Shown here: positions 51,522 through 59,415 of the stretch, one piece after another
How the letters are laid out: the number at the start of each line of letters is the position of its first letter
Numbering within the stretch: the stretch's first letter is position 1
Source of the DNA: Muribaculaceae bacterium
GTDB lineage: Bacteria; Bacteroidota; Bacteroidia; Bacteroidales; Muribaculaceae
Direction of reading: 5' to 3'
DNA: 64,000 nucleotides
Assembly (NCBI GenBank): GCA_017399915.1
Contig: JAFQAS010000049.1
Span: 58,063 to 122,062, forward strand
Notes under the pieces: generated by a model
What the model was told of the DNA's origin: nothing
Database searches by the model: none
The model's input: the letters and a program-made list of their open reading frames with translations, nothing else
Position numbers and translations under genes: made by a program

Positions 51522-51722
51522 TTATTTTGCAACTGAATCTTTTGCAACTGAATCTTTTGCAACTGAATCTTTTGCAACTGAATCTTTTGCAGTTGAATCA
51601 ACTTGTTCTGCAACTGAATCTTTTGCAACTGAATCAGTAGCAGTAGCTTCAGTTTTAGCACCACCACAAGAGAACAAAGATACGCTGAAAGCAACAGCAA
51701 GTAATAAAACTAACTTTTTCAT
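51522..51722 (-). CDS. Small lipoprotein with DSVAK pentapeptide repeats
   Basis: The 66-residue protein has a lipobox (FSVSLFSC, cysteine 19) followed by a tail made almost entirely of (K/T)DSVA units, the last four identical. The mature protein is about 47 residues, hydrophilic, and has no other domain. The DNA repeat is 15 nt long. A promoter TAACTTTG (minus strand, 51776-51783) and a terminator frame it as a single-gene unit, so the gene is probably real. It could be a surface spacer or a stress-related small lipoprotein; the function is unknown. Confidence 0.75.
   Translation of the reverse strand: MKKLVLLLAVAFSVSLFSCGGAKTEATATDSVAKDSVAEQVDSTAKDSVAKDSVAKDSVAKDSVAK
51527..51655 (-). repeat. 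15-nt minisatellite in the DSVAK lipoprotein gene
   Basis: The 15-nt unit (plus strand TTTTGCAACTGAATC) occurs four times almost perfectly in a row, with further diverged copies up to 51655. Since 15 is a multiple of three, copy changes alter length in steps of five residues without frameshift. Confidence 0.8.
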
Positions 51723-51884
51723 TTTCTTTTTTTAGATTAAATAATAAAACAATATTTTTTGCTTCAAAAACGGTACAAAGTTAATACTTATTTCTGAACT
51801 ACCAAACAAAAATTATATTTTTTTTCAAAGAAATTTTTTTTCATCAAAAAAAATGCAAATTTTCGTATAATTTTGCCCATTTCT

Positions 51885-53594
51885 TTAACATTTATGCAAG
51901 TTTTGAGCTTTCGCCACTATAGCATTTGCCATCACCACCGCTTTAGTGATATGATCGCAAATATGGTCTTCACCAATCAATTTATCAATATTGGCATGAT
52001 GCAATACCTGACGAACATTTTCTTTTACTCCTGAAAGCACCACGTGCATTCCATCATTTTGCGATGAACGGATAAGCAGCTCAAGATTATGGATACCTGT
52101 CGAATCGATAAATGGCACTTTTCGCATGCGGATTATACGCACCAATGGTTTATTGGCCATAGATGAAGAACGCATCATTTCGTCAAATTTGGTTGCTACG
52201 CCAAAGAAGAACGGACCATCAATTTCGTAGACTTCCACCCCTTTAGCCACATCAAGCACTTCATGCATATTTGTTTCTGTACCTTCAGCGATATCAAGTT
52301 GTTCGCTATAAACCTTGATTTCGGTATTTTCCATAACACGGCGCAAGAACAATACCACAGCAAGCAACAACCCGATTTCAATAGCAATTGTGAGGTCAAA
52401 TATCACAGTCAAGAAGAATGTCACCAACAACACCGATATGTCACTCTTTGGTGATTTGAAGATTCCCACCACTGTGCGCCATCCACTCATATTATACGAC
52501 ACCACCAAAAGCACTGCAGCAAGACACGCCATTGGCACATAATTAATAAGAGGCATCAAGAATAAGAAGATAAGCAATAGCACCACGGTATGCACGACTC
52601 CTGCTATCGGAGTGCGACCTCCATTAGTGATATTTGTCATTGTGCGAGCAATAGCTCCGGTCACCGGGATACCTCCAAAGAATGGAACAGCCACATTGGC
52701 GATACCCTGCCCAATCAATTCCGTATTACTATTTGTGCGTGATCCTGTAACACCATCGGCCACGGTTGCCGACAACAACGACTCGATTGCGCACAACACT
52801 GCAATTGTAAATGCCGAAGGGAGCAACTGATTAATTGTCGACATTGAAATATCAAAACCATGAGGTGAAGGAATATCACTTGACATTGAGCCAAATCGGT
52901 CACCAATAGTTTCAACATTCAAGTTTAACACATCTTTCAAGAAATAAACCGCAACGGTAACCACAATAATCGCGATTAATGCACCAGGCAATTTCTTTGA
53001 AATCTTTGGTGTTAATATAATAATGAGTAATGACACCATACCCACAGCCAAGGTTGTCCAATCTATATTCTGCATATTTTGGAAATACACGCCCCATTTT
53101 GGAATAAATTCACTGGGAACATCTTTCAAACCCAAGCCAAGGAAGTCATTTATTTGAGTAGAGAATATTGTCAAAGCAATACCGGCAGTAAATCCCACCA
53201 CAATAGGATAAGGGATAAACTTGATAACCGTTCCTAGATGAAACAGCCCCATCACCACAAGAATAAGCCCCGCCATAAATGTAGCAATAGCCAACCCTTG
53301 CAATCCATATGTTGCTATAATATTATATACGATAACAATAAATGCTCCGGTAGGCCCACCAATCTGCACCGAGTTACCTCCAAATGCAGAAACCAAAAAG
53401 CCACCAATTATTGCAGTAATCAAACCTGTTGTAGGACTCACACCCGATGCAATACCAAACGCAATAGCCAATGGCAATGCTACGATACCTACAACAATCC
53501 CCGCAATGAGGTCATCTTTAAACTTTGAAAGAGAATAATGTTTCAACGAAGAAAATAACTTCGGTCGAAAATCAATAGAACCTGATAATTTCAT
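51885..53594 (-). CDS. SulP-family inorganic anion transporter with STAS domain
   Basis: The 569-residue transporter has about 14 membrane segments (DDLIAGIVVGIVALPLAIAF, VQIGGPTGAFIVIVYNI). The C-terminal STAS domain contains VRIIRMRKVPFIDSTGIHNL. SulP proteins carry sulfate, bicarbonate or dicarboxylates; the substrate is not evident. A promoter TAACTTTG lies upstream (minus strand, 53651-53658). Confidence 0.9.
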   Translation of the reverse strand: MKLSGSIDFRPKLFSSLKHYSLSKFKDDLIAGIVVGIVALPLAIAFGIASGVSPTTGLITAIIGGFLVSAFGGNSVQIGGPTGAFIVIVYNIIATYGLQGLAIATFMAGLILVVMGLFHLGTVIKFIPYPIVVGFTAGIALTIFSTQINDFLGLGLKDVPSEFIPKWGVYFQNMQNIDWTTLAVGMVSLLIIILTPKISKKLPGALIAIIVVTVAVYFLKDVLNLNVETIGDRFGSMSSDIPSPHGFDISMSTINQLLPSAFTIAVLCAIESLLSATVADGVTGSRTNSNTELIGQGIANVAVPFFGGIPVTGAIARTMTNITNGGRTPIAGVVHTVVLLLIFLFLMPLINYVPMACLAAVLLVVSYNMSGWRTVVGIFKSPKSDISVLLVTFFLTVIFDLTIAIEIGLLLAVVLFLRRVMENTEIKVYSEQLDIAEGTETNMHEVLDVAKGVEVYEIDGPFFFGVATKFDEMMRSSSMANKPLVRIIRMRKVPFIDSTGIHNLELLIRSSQNDGMHVVLSGVKENVRQVLHHANIDKLIGEDHICDHITKAVVMANAIVAKAQNLHKC

Positions 53595-53702
53595 AATCCG
53601 TTCCTAATTAAAAATACACCTAAAACTTTTTCAATCTTTTTTTGAGGTCGCAAAGTTAACAATTTTTAGGGAGTTTAAGAAACAATTCTTTTATTAAAAA
53701 CT

Positions 53703-53737
53703 AAAAAAGTGCACCCTCGCTACAAGGGTACACTTTT
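53703..53737 (-). terminator. Rho-independent terminator after fabD
   Basis: AGTGTACCCT pairs with AGGGTGCACT on the minus strand and a T-run follows. Confidence 0.8.
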
Positions 53738-53766
53738 ACTCATTATTATATATATTATAATATCTA

Positions 53767-54645
53767 TTATTGTTTGCCCGAAACAGCTACTTCTCTATTG
53801 ATTTTCAAAACCAAGCCTTGAAGCACCTTACCGGGACCGAGTTCTACAAATTCAGTAGCACCATCGGCTATCATATTTTGAACTGATTGAGTCCAACGTA
53901 CAGGAGCGGTCAATTGAGCCACAAGATTTGCCTTGATTTCTTCGGGGTCGGTGTGAGGTTTAGCATCAACATTTTGATATACCGGACACACTGGTACTGA
54001 GAAATTAGTTTTTTCGATAGCTTCGGCCAATTCGGCACGAGCAGGCTCCATACATGGAGAGTGGAATGCACCTCCCACTTTGAGCTTCAATGCACGTTTT
54101 GCTCCTGCTGCAAGTAGTTGTTCGCAAGCGGCGTCAATTGCAGGTTCTTCACCCGAGATAACCAATTGGCCTGGGCAGTTATAGTTAGCACAAACTACAA
54201 CGCCATCAATACCTGCACAAATTTCTTCAACCTTTTCATCGGGCAATGCGAGAACAGCAGCCATTGTTGATGGTTTTAGTTCACATGCTTTTTGCATTGC
54301 TTGAGCACGAGCGGAAACAAGGCGTAGACCATCTTCAAAATTCAATGCACCGGCAGCCACAAGAGCTGAAAATTCACCAAGAGAGTGACCAGCAGTCATT
54401 TCTGGCTTAAACTCGTCACCGAGTGTTTTCGCCAAGATTACAGAGTGAAGGAAAATAGCAGGTTGAGTAACCTTTGTTTGACGAAGATCTTCGTCAGTGC
54501 CTTCAAACATCAAATCTGTAATACGGAAACCTAAAACTTCGTTTGCTTTTTCAAACATTTCACGAGCCACAGGGTTATTGTCGTATAAGTCTTTGCCCAT
54601 ACCCACAAATTGAGCCCCTTGACCTGGAAAAACAAATGCTTTCAT
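53767..54645 (-). CDS. fabD: Malonyl-CoA:ACP transacylase FabD
   Basis: The 292-residue enzyme loads malonyl onto acyl carrier protein for fatty acid synthesis. The nucleophilic serine 88 is in TAGHSLGEFSALVAAGAL and the catalytic histidine in GGAFHSPCMEPARAEL. FVFPGQGAQFVGMGKDLY is the entry motif. The start at 54645 is set by the promoter TAACTTTG (minus strand, 54681-54688); the longer frame to 54723 would begin upstream of the predicted transcript. Confidence 0.95.
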   Translation of the reverse strand: MKAFVFPGQGAQFVGMGKDLYDNNPVAREMFEKANEVLGFRITDLMFEGTDEDLRQTKVTQPAIFLHSVILAKTLGDEFKPEMTAGHSLGEFSALVAAGALNFEDGLRLVSARAQAMQKACELKPSTMAAVLALPDEKVEEICAGIDGVVVCANYNCPGQLVISGEEPAIDAACEQLLAAGAKRALKLKVGGAFHSPCMEPARAELAEAIEKTNFSVPVCPVYQNVDAKPHTDPEEIKANLVAQLTAPVRWTQSVQNMIADGATEFVELGPGKVLQGLVLKINREVAVSGKQ

Positions 54646-54730
54646 ATTCAATAAATAATATATGTGTAATAAAAGGAGTGCAAAGTTACGCTTTTTTCTT
54701 GAAAAATATGGTATTTTCGACATATTTCTG

Positions 54731-54738
54731 TAACTTTA
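54731..54738 (+). promoter_or_regulatory. Predicted -7 element of tatA
   Basis: TAACTTTA is close to TAnnTTTG. The ATG at 54740 lies before the predicted start of transcription, which supports the ATG at 54782 as the tatA start. It is divergent from the fabD promoter. Confidence 0.45.
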
Positions 54739-54781
54739 CATGCTGAAATATATATTCATAACCCCTAATCAACTCATTTAT

Positions 54782-55009
54782 ATGGCGATTTTTAACATCA
54801 TACCTGCATTTTTAGGACTACCTAGTGGCTCTGAATGGATTATCATTTTAGTTGTGGTTTTACTCCTTTTTGGAGGCAAAAAAATTCCCGAGTTAATGCG
54901 TGGTCTTGGCAAAGGTGTTCGCAGCTTTAAGGATGGCATGAAAGAAGCCAAAGACGAAATAAACAAAATCGACGAGGAAGAATCGTCTTATCGAGGAAAG
55001 AAAGATTAA
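54782..55009 (+). CDS. tatA: Twin-arginine translocase subunit TatA/TatE
   Basis: The 75-residue protein has an N-terminal membrane helix (EWIIILVVVLLLFGGKKIPE) with the FGGKKIPEL hinge, and an amphipathic helix (MRGLGKGVRSFKDGMKEAKD), both standard for TatA. It forms the pore part of the Tat export system for folded proteins. tatC follows after 30 nt. No separate tatB is seen, as is usual in Bacteroidetes. Confidence 0.92.
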   Translation: MAIFNIIPAFLGLPSGSEWIIILVVVLLLFGGKKIPELMRGLGKGVRSFKDGMKEAKDEINKIDEEESSYRGKKD

Positions 55010-55039
55010 TCTACCCTACCTCTTGTTCCTCCATCCACT

Positions 55040-55855
55040 GTGAGCAACGAAAACAACACCTCCTCTCAAGAAATGAGTTTTTGGGGGCATCTCGATGTAT
55101 TACGCGGGGTGCTATTTCGCATTGTTGCCGTCACTATTGTGTTTGCTATAGGATTTTTCATCTCGATGCATTGGCTATTCGACAATGTAATTCTCGCGCC
55201 ATGCAATAGTAATTTCCCTTTATACATTTTATTTGACCAAGCTATAAGTTATTTTTCAGGCGACACCTCTAACACTGCCTCCGACTTTAGCGTAAACCTA
55301 ATCAACATAAAACTTGCTTCTCAGTTTTTCATACACATTTCCACATCATGCTGGTTGGCGGTGATATGCGCATTCCCATTTATCATTTATCAAATTTGGG
55401 GATTTGTAAGCCCGGCATTATACGAGCATGAAAAACGCGGCATTCGCCCGGCATTCCTTTTTGGGAACATCATGTTTTTCCTCGGCGTGGCTGTAGGCTA
55501 TTTTCTTGTATTCCCTCTCACACTCCGTTTTCTTGCCGATTACCAACTAAGCGAATCTATAGCCAACACCATCTCACTTGAATCGTATATGGATAATTTC
55601 TTCGCCATCACCTTCTTGATGGGTGTCGTATTCGAATTGCCCTTATTGGCTTGGTTACTTGGCAAAATGGGGTTTCTTTCGCGAGATTTTTTCTCAAAAT
55701 ACCGTCGTCATGCAATCGTCGTCCTTCTCATTTTAGCTGCGATGATAACCCCCACAGGCGACCCTTTCACTCTTTCTGCCGTATTCTTCCCCATATACAT
55801 CTTGTGGGAGCTTAGCTCTCGCCTTGTTCCAAAGGCGCCTCATATTGACGAATAA
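55040..55855 (+). CDS. tatC: Twin-arginine translocase subunit TatC
   Basis: The 271-residue protein has six membrane helices and the family motifs MSFWGHLDVLRGVLFRI, FVSPALYEHEKRGIRPAFLF and FELPLLAWLLGKMG. TatC recognises twin-arginine signal peptides. The start is a GTG at 55040; an ATG 11 codons later (55073) would also give a full TatC. Confidence 0.92.
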   Translation: MSNENNTSSQEMSFWGHLDVLRGVLFRIVAVTIVFAIGFFISMHWLFDNVILAPCNSNFPLYILFDQAISYFSGDTSNTASDFSVNLINIKLASQFFIHISTSCWLAVICAFPFIIYQIWGFVSPALYEHEKRGIRPAFLFGNIMFFLGVAVGYFLVFPLTLRFLADYQLSESIANTISLESYMDNFFAITFLMGVVFELPLLAWLLGKMGFLSRDFFSKYRRHAIVVLLILAAMITPTGDPFTLSAVFFPIYILWELSSRLVPKAPHIDE

Positions 55856-55870
55856 CCATTTAAATACAAA

Positions 55871-55904
55871 ACGAGCAACCAAGGAGGGTTGCTCGTTATT
55901 TTTA
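55871..55904 (+). terminator. Rho-independent terminator after tatC
   Basis: ACGAGCAACC pairs with GGTTGCTCGT across AAGGAG and is followed by TATTTTT. Confidence 0.9.
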
Positions 55905-55943
55905 TCAGTATAGGAATTACATTTACACCTTCTAAATCATTTT

Positions 55944-57902
55944 TTATTTGCCAACATTCTTTGCTGCCCACGACATGGGAATATATCCTTTGTCGTTTAC
56001 CTTAAGATATTTCTTTGACTTTTCTTTCTTCTCAGCCGATAGATTTGGAATATTTTTAGCCAATGCTTTAGCATAGCCATTCACATGCTCGTCGGCCAAT
56101 CCGCTAAACAATGGCACTATACAATCGATATTACCGTTGTTGAGTTGAGTAAACATATCCTTGAAACGTTGCGATTTCACCTTTCCGGGCTCCCACTTAT
56201 CAGCCTTTTTGAGATAAGCCAAATCAGCTTTTTCTTCAGCTGTCAATGTTTCATATTTTATCGCATTAGTTTTTGGAGCCTCTTGAGTTTCAGCAGGAGC
56301 AGGTTCTTCGGCAGGCTCTTCGGCAGGTTCTTCAGCTTTTTCACTTTCAGATTGTTCATTAGCAGCCGATTCTTCGGTTGTTTTCGATTCAGCAGGAGAA
56401 GTGGCTTCTTCGGCCGGTTGATCTATCAATGCCGAATTTTCATGATTATCTTCAGCCTCTTGTGTTTCTGCCACAACAGGTGTTTCTTCTGTCGATGAAA
56501 TAGAACGCTCTATGATAACTCCACCGGCAATACCTATTGCGAAAGTGATGAGAATAGTAATTATTCGTGTCAACAATGAATTCTTTGTGCTATCGTTATT
56601 TTCCGGTTTCATCACACGAGGTCCACCGCCAACTGAGGCAGAACGACCTGAGGTTACATCAACATCATATTCATCTGAATTTTGACGACGAGTCGCTTTA
56701 TACCCGTTAAATGTTCCTCGTTGCAAACTTTGATACAATGGATCTGATGGAGCCAATGTCTCTACACAAGAGAACTCTTTTCCGCCGATAGTGATATTCA
56801 ATTTCACCCCACCCACTCGTGGTTTTAATGAGACTCTCATTTGAGGAGCTTTCACCAATCGGCTTGCATCAATCTCATCTTCGGCATCCTCATACAATCC
56901 TGCCGAAATTTTAATGCGCAACTTGCTTCCTAAATCGGTATCTTTCACTTTCACCACCGACCCTGGAGAAGGCACTCCATTTACTGTAATACGGGGGACG
57001 GCACGCACCGCTTTCCCTTCAGTGTCAACCAACATCACTCGGATAGATTTTTCAAACACCACTCCGGCTTCTTCTGCTGATTTTACAGTAACCTTTGTTT
57101 CTGAATATTCCAAGTATTGATTCGACTCAGGAGATCCAACTTTTACCGACACTGTAGTATCATCAAAATTAGCTTTGCTATATACAATATTGAGTAAATC
57201 TCCATCAACCGTATTTGCCTTATTTACTTTCACATCGTCAAACGCACACTCCACATCATATTTAATACGAATGCGAGTGGTCAATTTTGAGAGTTGTGAT
57301 TCGGGCATCATTCCGGCTTTCACTAGGTAAATCCATCGGCAACCTGTGTATTCGGGTTGCATAGAATATTGCATTATCGTATCAAGTTCCGATTCTGAGT
57401 TATACTCACGATATGCATCTTTGTAGGCCGGCACTGATTTCACAGGCATAATCATTGGCTCTTGATCAACTGTAGTCCAGCCGTTTTGCTCGAAGCATTG
57501 TTCTACCAATGTTGATGCCGCAGCCGAGAAATTATTCGCATCATAAAGCACCACATTCAACGCATTAAGCGTTGAACGCACTTGCGCTCCGGTATATTTT
57601 GTCCCTTTTGCAATAAAAAGAGTTATACTATAATAGCCATTTCTACCCGATGTGTCATATTTACATGGCGCAACCAATGCATAGTATGAACCATAGGTCG
57701 ACACCCTCATTTTATAAATCGGACCTGTTGCCTGTGGGAAATAATTACGAACATCGAGTGGATCTTTCTCCACCATATCCATCTTTATCCAATTATTTTG
57801 TGGCTCATCGGTTAAAGGCACTACCGGATATCCGTATTTAAATTCCGCCCCATTGCCAAACTGACCGGCAACTACGACTTTAAGATTCTTAAATTTATTC
57901 AT
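55944..57902 (-). CDS. Large single-span membrane protein of unknown function
   Basis: This protein has 652 residues from ATG 57902 (663 from ATG 57935). There is no signal peptide. An N-terminal cytoplasmic alpha/beta part (about 1-240) has FKYGYPVVPLTDEP, STYGSYYALVAPCKYD and GRNGYYSITLFIAKGTKY, followed by probable beta-sandwich segments (about 240-400). One span near 445-465 (IITILITFAIGIAGGVIIE) leads to a glutamate/alanine/proline-rich linker (EKAEEPAEEPAEEPAPAETQ), then a C-terminal helical domain (about 555-652). I recognise no family. The YYAL...GRxGYYS pattern faintly recalls GAP1-N-type domains. The promoter is TAACTTTG (minus strand, 57988-57995). Confidence 0.7.
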   Translation of the reverse strand: MNKFKNLKVVVAGQFGNGAEFKYGYPVVPLTDEPQNNWIKMDMVEKDPLDVRNYFPQATGPIYKMRVSTYGSYYALVAPCKYDTSGRNGYYSITLFIAKGTKYTGAQVRSTLNALNVVLYDANNFSAAASTLVEQCFEQNGWTTVDQEPMIMPVKSVPAYKDAYREYNSESELDTIMQYSMQPEYTGCRWIYLVKAGMMPESQLSKLTTRIRIKYDVECAFDDVKVNKANTVDGDLLNIVYSKANFDDTTVSVKVGSPESNQYLEYSETKVTVKSAEEAGVVFEKSIRVMLVDTEGKAVRAVPRITVNGVPSPGSVVKVKDTDLGSKLRIKISAGLYEDAEDEIDASRLVKAPQMRVSLKPRVGGVKLNITIGGKEFSCVETLAPSDPLYQSLQRGTFNGYKATRRQNSDEYDVDVTSGRSASVGGGPRVMKPENNDSTKNSLLTRIITILITFAIGIAGGVIIERSISSTEETPVVAETQEAEDNHENSALIDQPAEEATSPAESKTTEESAANEQSESEKAEEPAEEPAEEPAPAETQEAPKTNAIKYETLTAEEKADLAYLKKADKWEPGKVKSQRFKDMFTQLNNGNIDCIVPLFSGLADEHVNGYAKALAKNIPNLSAEKKEKSKKYLKVNDKGYIPMSWAAKNVGK

Positions 57903-58109
57903 GATTATATAGCTATATTCTCTTTTATTCAACATTAATCTTCAAATAGTTCTAATTTCAGAATTGAAATTTCACTATAATCCGGCACAAAGTTAGTTAT
58001 TATTTTTCACTTATAAACTATAACATTCGCTTAATTATCAACATTTGACAAGTTTTATACAGTTTTTAAACACTCGTCAAAACCTTAGGTTCTACCGGCA
58101 ATAGGCCAT

Positions 58110-58364
58110 CTATTTTTCCGCGCTCGAAATTTGCGATAATGCATTAGCTAATTGGTCGGGGCAAGAGGTTGACTTATACCCACATCTAATCCCTCGAAGG
58201 CGTGAAACAACCTCATCTACCTTCATTCCTTCCACTAAACAAGATATACCTTGCAAATTTCCGCTGCAACCTCCATAAAAGTTCACATTTGAAACGATCC
58301 CATCGTTTACTTCAAACTCTATTAAGCTACTACAGGTGCCACTTGTGCGATATTGATACTTCAT
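58110..58364 (-). CDS. TSCPD-domain protein (TIGR03905 type)
   Basis: The 84-residue protein contains YRTSGTCSSLIEFEVNDGIV, NFYGGCSGNLQGI and the name-giving KSTSCPDQLANAL. The same domain occurs at the C-terminus of some ribonucleotide reductases, where its cysteines may bind metal. Stand-alone forms have no defined function. It is a single gene in the minus orientation, upstream of the large single-span protein. Confidence 0.88.
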   Translation of the reverse strand: MKYQYRTSGTCSSLIEFEVNDGIVSNVNFYGGCSGNLQGISCLVEGMKVDEVVSRLRGIRCGYKSTSCPDQLANALSQISSAEK

Positions 58365-58392
58365 GATTATTCCTTTTTACATTAAACAAAAG

Positions 58393-58426
58393 AAATCCTC
58401 TAAAAACCTATGGAATTTAGAGGATT
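58393..58426 (-). terminator. Terminator of the tRNA-Leu transcript
   Basis: AATCCTCTAAA pairs with TTTAGAGGATT on the minus strand, followed by TCTTTTGTTT. It lies 5 nt after the tRNA 3' end. Confidence 0.75.
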
Positions 58427-58431
58427 CTTCG

Positions 58432-58515
58432 TACTCGAAGCGGGACTTGAACCCGCACAGCTGCAATAGCCAAAGGATTTTAAGTCCTTCGTGTCTACCA
58501 TTCCACCATTCGAGC
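58432..58515 (-). tRNA. tRNA-Leu (anticodon UAA)
   Basis: The 84-nt type II tRNA on the minus strand has acceptor GCTCGAA/TTCGAGT, anticodon stem AAGGA/TCCTT with loop CTTAAAA (UAA), a long variable arm (TGGCTATTGCAGCTGT region) and T-arm GCGGGTTCAAGTCCCGC. The discriminator is A, as required for leucine. CCA is not encoded. Confidence 0.93.
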
Positions 58516-58641
58516 AACTTTAACCTAACATACATTTAGGTATGTCACGAAAAGTGACGCAAAGATAATACGAAGTTTCGAGTTATGCAAGAATAAAAGA
58601 TTATTTTTCAATTTCACACCCCATTTGTTAATAAAACCAAA

Positions 58642-58672
58642 GAGAGCAATATCTCACGATAGCACTCTCTTT
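58642..58672. terminator. Possible bidirectional hairpin in the 58516-58899 gap
   Basis: AAGAGAG pairs with CTCTCTT across a loop of about 17 nt, with A and T tracts on both sides. The rest of this 380-nt gap is AT-rich; I see no gene in it. The hairpin lies well downstream of the phosphoesterase gene, which runs away from the tRNA. Confidence 0.45.
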
Positions 58673-58899
58673 TAAATCTACAATCTATAAAAACATATAT
58701 ATTTTGAAAAAACGGTCTCTTTTTTCAGATATAAAGCCCTTCCGAGCTTCTATTTTCCTCAAAAATATATAAAATATTTTAATTTACCAAACTTTTTATG
58801 AAAAATATTCACGCATATAGCAACAAAAATTCGCTCACCACCTTTTATATGTTATAAAAAATATTTCTGCGGCAGATTATGCTCGTTTTTGCCATCTCT

Positions 58900-59403
58900 T
58901 CAGCATTTCACCTTTCCAAGTTCAATAACTTCTAAATCGCGCATATTACCATTGTCGATTACAAGCCTCACCAATGTACGCTCTTTTTGCCAACCATGAT
59001 AACCTGCTGCGCCGGGATTTACATGAAGCACTTGAATTTCCTTATCCCACATCACTTTGAGGATATGCGAATGTCCGGCAACCATAAGATTTATTTGATT
59101 TTCAAACAAAAGGCGTTTCATTCCCGGCGAATATCTCCCCGGATAGCCTCCGATATGTGTCATCAACACTTTTACGCCCTCTACTTCAAATATTTCAAGT
59201 TCTTTGCAACGGCGACACACTTCGCCATGGTCGATATTTCCCGACACTGCCCTCACCACTGGCACAACCTCCTCCAATCGGCGTATCACACTGATATCGC
59301 CCACATCTCCGGCATGCCATATCTCGTCACAACCGGCAAAATGCTTGGTGTAGCGATCGTCCCAACATGAGTGAGTGTCAGATAAAATCCCAATCTTCTT
59401 CAT
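58900..59403 (-). CDS. YfcE/MJ0936-family metallophosphoesterase
   Basis: The 167-residue enzyme carries all five metal-ligand motifs: GILSDTHSCWDDR, WHAGDVGD, SGNIDHGE, MTHIGGYPG and VAGHSHILKV, then NPGAAG. The family hydrolyses phosphodiesters in vitro; the physiological substrate is unknown. It lies 12 nt after the amylase gene on the same strand. Confidence 0.9.
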   Translation of the reverse strand: MKKIGILSDTHSCWDDRYTKHFAGCDEIWHAGDVGDISVIRRLEEVVPVVRAVSGNIDHGEVCRRCKELEIFEVEGVKVLMTHIGGYPGRYSPGMKRLLFENQINLMVAGHSHILKVMWDKEIQVLHVNPGAAGYHGWQKERTLVRLVIDNGNMRDLEVIELGKVKC

Positions 59404-59415
59404 AAGATGGAGTTA

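Noticed and set aside
51527..51655. Possible CRISPR array
   Set aside because: The repeats are 15 nt, directly adjacent, with no spacers, and code for DSVAK.
51448..51735. Repetitive plus-strand frame (FATES repeats)
   Set aside because: It is the shadow of the DSVAK repeat. The minus frame has a lipobox, promoter and terminator.
54646..54723. N-terminal extension of fabD
   Set aside because: It would begin upstream of the predicted promoter at 54681-54688, and FabD normally starts at MKAFVFPGQG.
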